A DNA stretch of 34,421 nucleotides from NCBI RefSeq assembly GCF_001458335.1, contig NZ_CYTO01000018.1, positions 1 to 34,421 of the forward strand, written 5' to 3'. The position numbers and the translations under genes are program-made. A model generated the notes under the pieces. It ran no database searches. It saw nothing but the letters and a program-made list of their open reading frames with translations, and had not been told where the DNA came from. Shown here in pieces: positions 31,921 through 34,421 of the stretch (its first letter is position 1; every line of letters starts with the position of its first letter). Source of the stretch: Cognatishimia activa. Lineage in GTDB: Bacteria > Pseudomonadota > Alphaproteobacteria > Rhodobacterales > Rhodobacteraceae.

Positions 31921-33630
31921 ATGACAAAAGACCGCCGCAACCGCGCTTGGTATGGAAAGCTGGACAAGGACGGATTCATCCATCGCAGCTGGATGAAGAA
32001 CCAAGGCTTTCCAGATCATGCTTTTGATGGGCGCCCCGTCATTGGCATCTGCAACACGTGGTCGGAGTTGACGCCATGCAACAGCGGCTTGCGCGATCTG
32101 GCCGAAGGCGTGAAGCGCGGCGTGTGGGAAGCCGGTGGTTTTCCCGTAGAGTTCCCCGTGATGTCGCTGGGCGAAACCCAGATGAAGCCAACCGCTATGC
32201 TGTTTCGCAATTTGTTGGCGATGGATGTCGAAGAATCGATCCGCGCCTATGGCATCGACGGCGTTGTTCTTTTGGGTGGTTGTGACAAAACAACACCCGG
32301 CCAGTTGATGGGGGCGGCCTCGGTCGATTTGCCATCTATCGTGGTTAGCTCTGGGCCGATGCTGAATGGCAAATGGCAGGGCAATGACATTGGGTCTGGC
32401 ACGGATGTTTGGAAATTCTCGGAAGCGGTCCGCGCCGGTGATATGACTTTGAAAGATTTTATGGCGGCTGAGTCCGGTATGAGCCGCTCAAAAGGTGTCT
32501 GCATGACGATGGGCACCGCCTCGACCATGGCGTCGCTTGTTGAGGCCATGGGCCTAAGCCTACCGACAAACGCAGCCCTTCCAGCTGTGGATTCACGTCG
32601 CATGGCGTTGGCGCACCTTACCGGCAACCGTATTGTCGAAATGGTGGACGAAAACCTGAAACCTTCGGACATTATCACGCGGGCATCTTTGGAAAACGCG
32701 ATTTTGGCCAATGCTGCCGTTGGCGGTTCCACAAATGCAGTGGTGCATCTTCTGGCCATAGCTGGCCGTGTTGGCATTGATCTGAAACTGGAAGATTTTG
32801 ACCTTGGCGGCGACGTTCCCCTGTTGGTCAACTGCATGCCGTCTGGCAAGTACCTGATGGAAGATTTTTGTTACGCTGGTGGTATGCCGGTGATCTTGAA
32901 AGAGTTGTCGGGACATTTGCGTAAAGCCAAAACTGTGCTTGGTGGTGACATCAGCGCCTATGCAGACGGTGCTGAATGCTGGAACCGCGATGTGATCTAC
33001 CCGATCGACGACCCTCTGAAGCCATCGGCTGGCATCAAGGTCTTGAAAGGCAACCTCGCCCCACGTGGGGCCATCGTGAAGCCTTCTGCCGCAAGCGAGC
33101 ATCTTTTGGAGCACGAAGGCGAGGCTTACGTCTTTGAAAACATTGAAGAGCTAAAAGCCACAATTGACAACGATGATCTGCCGGTGACCAAGGACAGCAT
33201 CCTTGTTCTTAAGGGCTGCGGCCCAAAAGGGTATCCGGGCATGGCTGAGGTTGGCAATATGCCTATCCCGTCCAAACTGGTCAAAGAAGGCATCAAGGAT
33301 ATGGTGCGCATTTCTGACGCCCGCATGTCGGGCACGGCCTTTGGCACGGTGATCCTGCATGTCACGCCCGAGGCGAACGAGGGCGGAATGCTTGCGCTGG
33401 TGAAAACCGGCGACCGCATTAAATTTTCGGCAAGTCAGGGCAAGTTGGAATTGCTCGTATCCGAAGAAGAACTGGCCGAGCGCCGCGACGCATGGCAACC
33501 CGAACCGCCGCATTACACCCGCGGCTATGCCAAAATGTATGTGGATCACGTCCTGCAAGCGGATCAAGGCGCGGACCTTGATTTCCTTGTTGGCAACGAC
33601 ACCCGCCCCGTCACACGAGAGAGCCACTGA
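31921..33630 (+). CDS. IlvD/Edd-family sugar-acid dehydratase (L-arabinonate/D-galactonate type)
   Basis: This 569-residue iron-sulfur dehydratase removes water from an aldonic acid to give a 2-keto-3-deoxy acid. Cys53 (TPCNS), Cys121 (GGCDK) and Cys194 (GVCMT) are in register, with a constant offset of 6, with the [2Fe-2S] cysteines 59, 127 and 200 recalled for Rhizobium L-arabinonate dehydratase. Lys123 matches its carbamylated Lys129, and Ser470 in DARMSG is the likely catalytic base. That enzyme also accepts D-galactonate and D-fuconate. In an alpha-galactoside operon next to a sugar dehydrogenase, D-galactonate is the most likely substrate, although L-arabinonate cannot be excluded. TGATG coupling links it to the SDR gene. 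Confidence 0.9.
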   Translation: MTKDRRNRAWYGKLDKDGFIHRSWMKNQGFPDHAFDGRPVIGICNTWSELTPCNSGLRDLAEGVKRGVWEAGGFPVEFPVMSLGETQMKPTAMLFRNLLAMDVEESIRAYGIDGVVLLGGCDKTTPGQLMGAASVDLPSIVVSSGPMLNGKWQGNDIGSGTDVWKFSEAVRAGDMTLKDFMAAESGMSRSKGVCMTMGTASTMASLVEAMGLSLPTNAALPAVDSRRMALAHLTGNRIVEMVDENLKPSDIITRASLENAILANAAVGGSTNAVVHLLAIAGRVGIDLKLEDFDLGGDVPLLVNCMPSGKYLMEDFCYAGGMPVILKELSGHLRKAKTVLGGDISAYADGAECWNRDVIYPIDDPLKPSAGIKVLKGNLAPRGAIVKPSAASEHLLEHEGEAYVFENIEELKATIDNDDLPVTKDSILVLKGCGPKGYPGMAEVGNMPIPSKLVKEGIKDMVRISDARMSGTAFGTVILHVTPEANEGGMLALVKTGDRIKFSASQGKLELLVSEEELAERRDAWQPEPPHYTRGYAKMYVDHVLQADQGADLDFLVGNDTRPVTRESH

Positions 33631-34400
33631 TGACCCAGACTGCAACATTCCACGATCTCGACGGCAAAAGCGTCTTCATCACCGGCGGAGGCTCGGGCAT
33701 CGGCGCGAATTTAACCGAAGGCTTCTTGCGGCAAGGTGCCAAGGTCGCTTTTGTGGGGCGCTCCGACGCCGCGGCCTTTGTGGACGCTATGGAGGACGAG
33801 ACCGGCAATCGCCCATTGTTCATCCAATGCGATATCACGGACACACCCGCGATTCAGGCCGCAATTGCGCAAGTCACAGAAGCCCACGGTCCTGTCGGTG
33901 TCCTTGTGAACAATGCCGCCAACGACCAGCGCCACAGCACCGAAGAGGTTACCGAGGAGTTCTGGGACTGGATGCAGGCAATCAACCTCAAGGCCCATTT
34001 TTTTGCCTGTCAGGCTGTCGTGGAGGGCATGAAGACGTTGGGTGGCGGATCTATCATAAACCTCACATCGATCAGTTACATGATGGGCGGGGCCGGTTAC
34101 CCGCTTTATACAACGGCCAACTCCGGACTAAACGGCATGACCCGCAGTTTAGCGCGGGAATTCGGCTCCCAAAGTATTCGGGTGAACGCATTGGCTCCAG
34201 GCTGGGTTTTGACGCAAAAGCAGCTGGACAAATGGGCTGACCCAGCGTCGCTAGCCACTCACCTGGAAAAGCAATGCCTAAAGGAGCATCTGAAGCCCGA
34301 CGATATCGTTTCTGGGACGCTGTTCCTGGCCTCCTCCGCAAGTCGCATGATGACCGGACAGGCGCTCGTCATCGACGGCGGCGTGGCGGTGACGGGGTGA
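33630..34400 (+). CDS. SDR-family dehydrogenase, probable D-galactose/aldose 1-dehydrogenase
   Basis: This 256-residue short-chain dehydrogenase has the Rossmann motif TGGGSGIG at 18-25, NNA at 94-96, structural Asn119, catalytic Ser147 and catalytic Tyr160. The position four residues after the Tyr, normally Lys (YxxxK), is Asn164 (codon AAC). Ser-Tyr spacing is the standard 13, so the alignment is secure. PGWVLTQKQLDKW resembles sugar dehydrogenases of this family. The neighbouring aldonate dehydratase suggests oxidation of D-galactose to galactonolactone. The Lys-to-Asn change could weaken or alter catalysis. It overlaps the dehydratase by 1 nt and the next gene by 1 nt. Confidence 0.88.
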   Translation: MTQTATFHDLDGKSVFITGGGSGIGANLTEGFLRQGAKVAFVGRSDAAAFVDAMEDETGNRPLFIQCDITDTPAIQAAIAQVTEAHGPVGVLVNNAANDQRHSTEEVTEEFWDWMQAINLKAHFFACQAVVEGMKTLGGGSIINLTSISYMMGGAGYPLYTTANSGLNGMTRSLAREFGSQSIRVNALAPGWVLTQKQLDKWADPASLATHLEKQCLKEHLKPDDIVSGTLFLASSASRMMTGQALVIDGGVAVTG

Positions 34401-34421
34401 TGGTCATGGACGTAGAATGGG
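34400..34421 (+). CDS. Start of a further operon gene (3' truncated by window edge)
   Basis: An ATG overlaps the SDR stop (TGATG) and opens a frame beginning MVMDVEW, with a second possible start at 34406. Only seven codons are visible, too few to identify. A sugar lactonase or a 2-keto-3-deoxygalactonate kinase/aldolase would fit the pathway, but this is expectation, not evidence. Confidence 0.5.

Noticed and set aside
33527-34240. 237-codon open frame overlapping the dehydratase end and the SDR gene
   Set aside because: It is an out-of-frame, Arg-rich shadow of the SDR gene, which has clear family motifs in the other frame.
1-34421. tRNA, rRNA, CRISPR arrays and intact insertion sequences
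   Set aside because: I looked in the intergenic regions on both strands and saw no cloverleaf, direct-repeat/spacer array or transposase gene that I could support.

Overview
The window reads as part of an alphaproteobacterial, probably Rhodobacteraceae (roseobacter-type), extrachromosomal replicon. Three things point there: a repABC replication/partition cassette with the repABC-type parS palindrome, a neighbouring DUF736 / DUF3768 / large ParB-like block, and a VirD2/VirD4-type mobilisation module. The taxonomic call is inference from gene content and style; no rRNA or housekeeping marker is present.

Layout. (1) Positions 1-5100 are an accessory segment: the 3' part of a zinc-hook AAA ATPase (RloC-like family), a two-gene AbiEi/AbiEii-type toxin-antitoxin operon, and an unrecognised zinc-ribbon protein. 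(2) Positions 5100-9070 hold a DUF736 gene, a 1-kb gene-free stretch rich in hairpins, a DUF3768 gene and a 603-residue ParB-like protein. (3) Positions 9070-13030 are the replicon core: a parS site and a nested-palindrome promoter/operator, then repA-repB-repC, with a probable antisense ctRNA between repB and repC. Two more parS copies lie inside the repB coding sequence. A 116-bp inverted-repeat structure begins at the repC stop codon. (4) Positions 13139-14311 encode an AAA_14/DUF4143 ATPase. (5) Positions 14312-19608 are the transfer module: a probable oriT/promoter region, then overlapping mobC, virD2 (relaxase) and virD4 (coupling protein). No virB mating-channel genes are in the window.

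(6) From 19872 to the right edge is an alpha-galactoside utilisation locus. A divergent MelR/AgpT-like AraC activator faces a tightly packed operon: a family-5 binding protein (AgpA-like), two permeases, a double ATPase, a GH36 alpha-galactosidase, a GH4 NAD/metal alpha-galactosidase, a flavin-dependent halogenase-family protein, an IlvD/Edd sugar-acid dehydratase, an SDR dehydrogenase and the first codons of another gene. Many junctions overlap by 1-8 nt. The proposed logic is import of melibiose/raffinose-type sugars, cytoplasmic release of D-galactose, oxidation to galactonate by the SDR and dehydration to 2-keto-3-deoxy-galactonate. The most unusual points are the halogenase homologue inside this sugar operon, the SDR whose catalytic Lys position is Asn, and parS sites embedded in repB.
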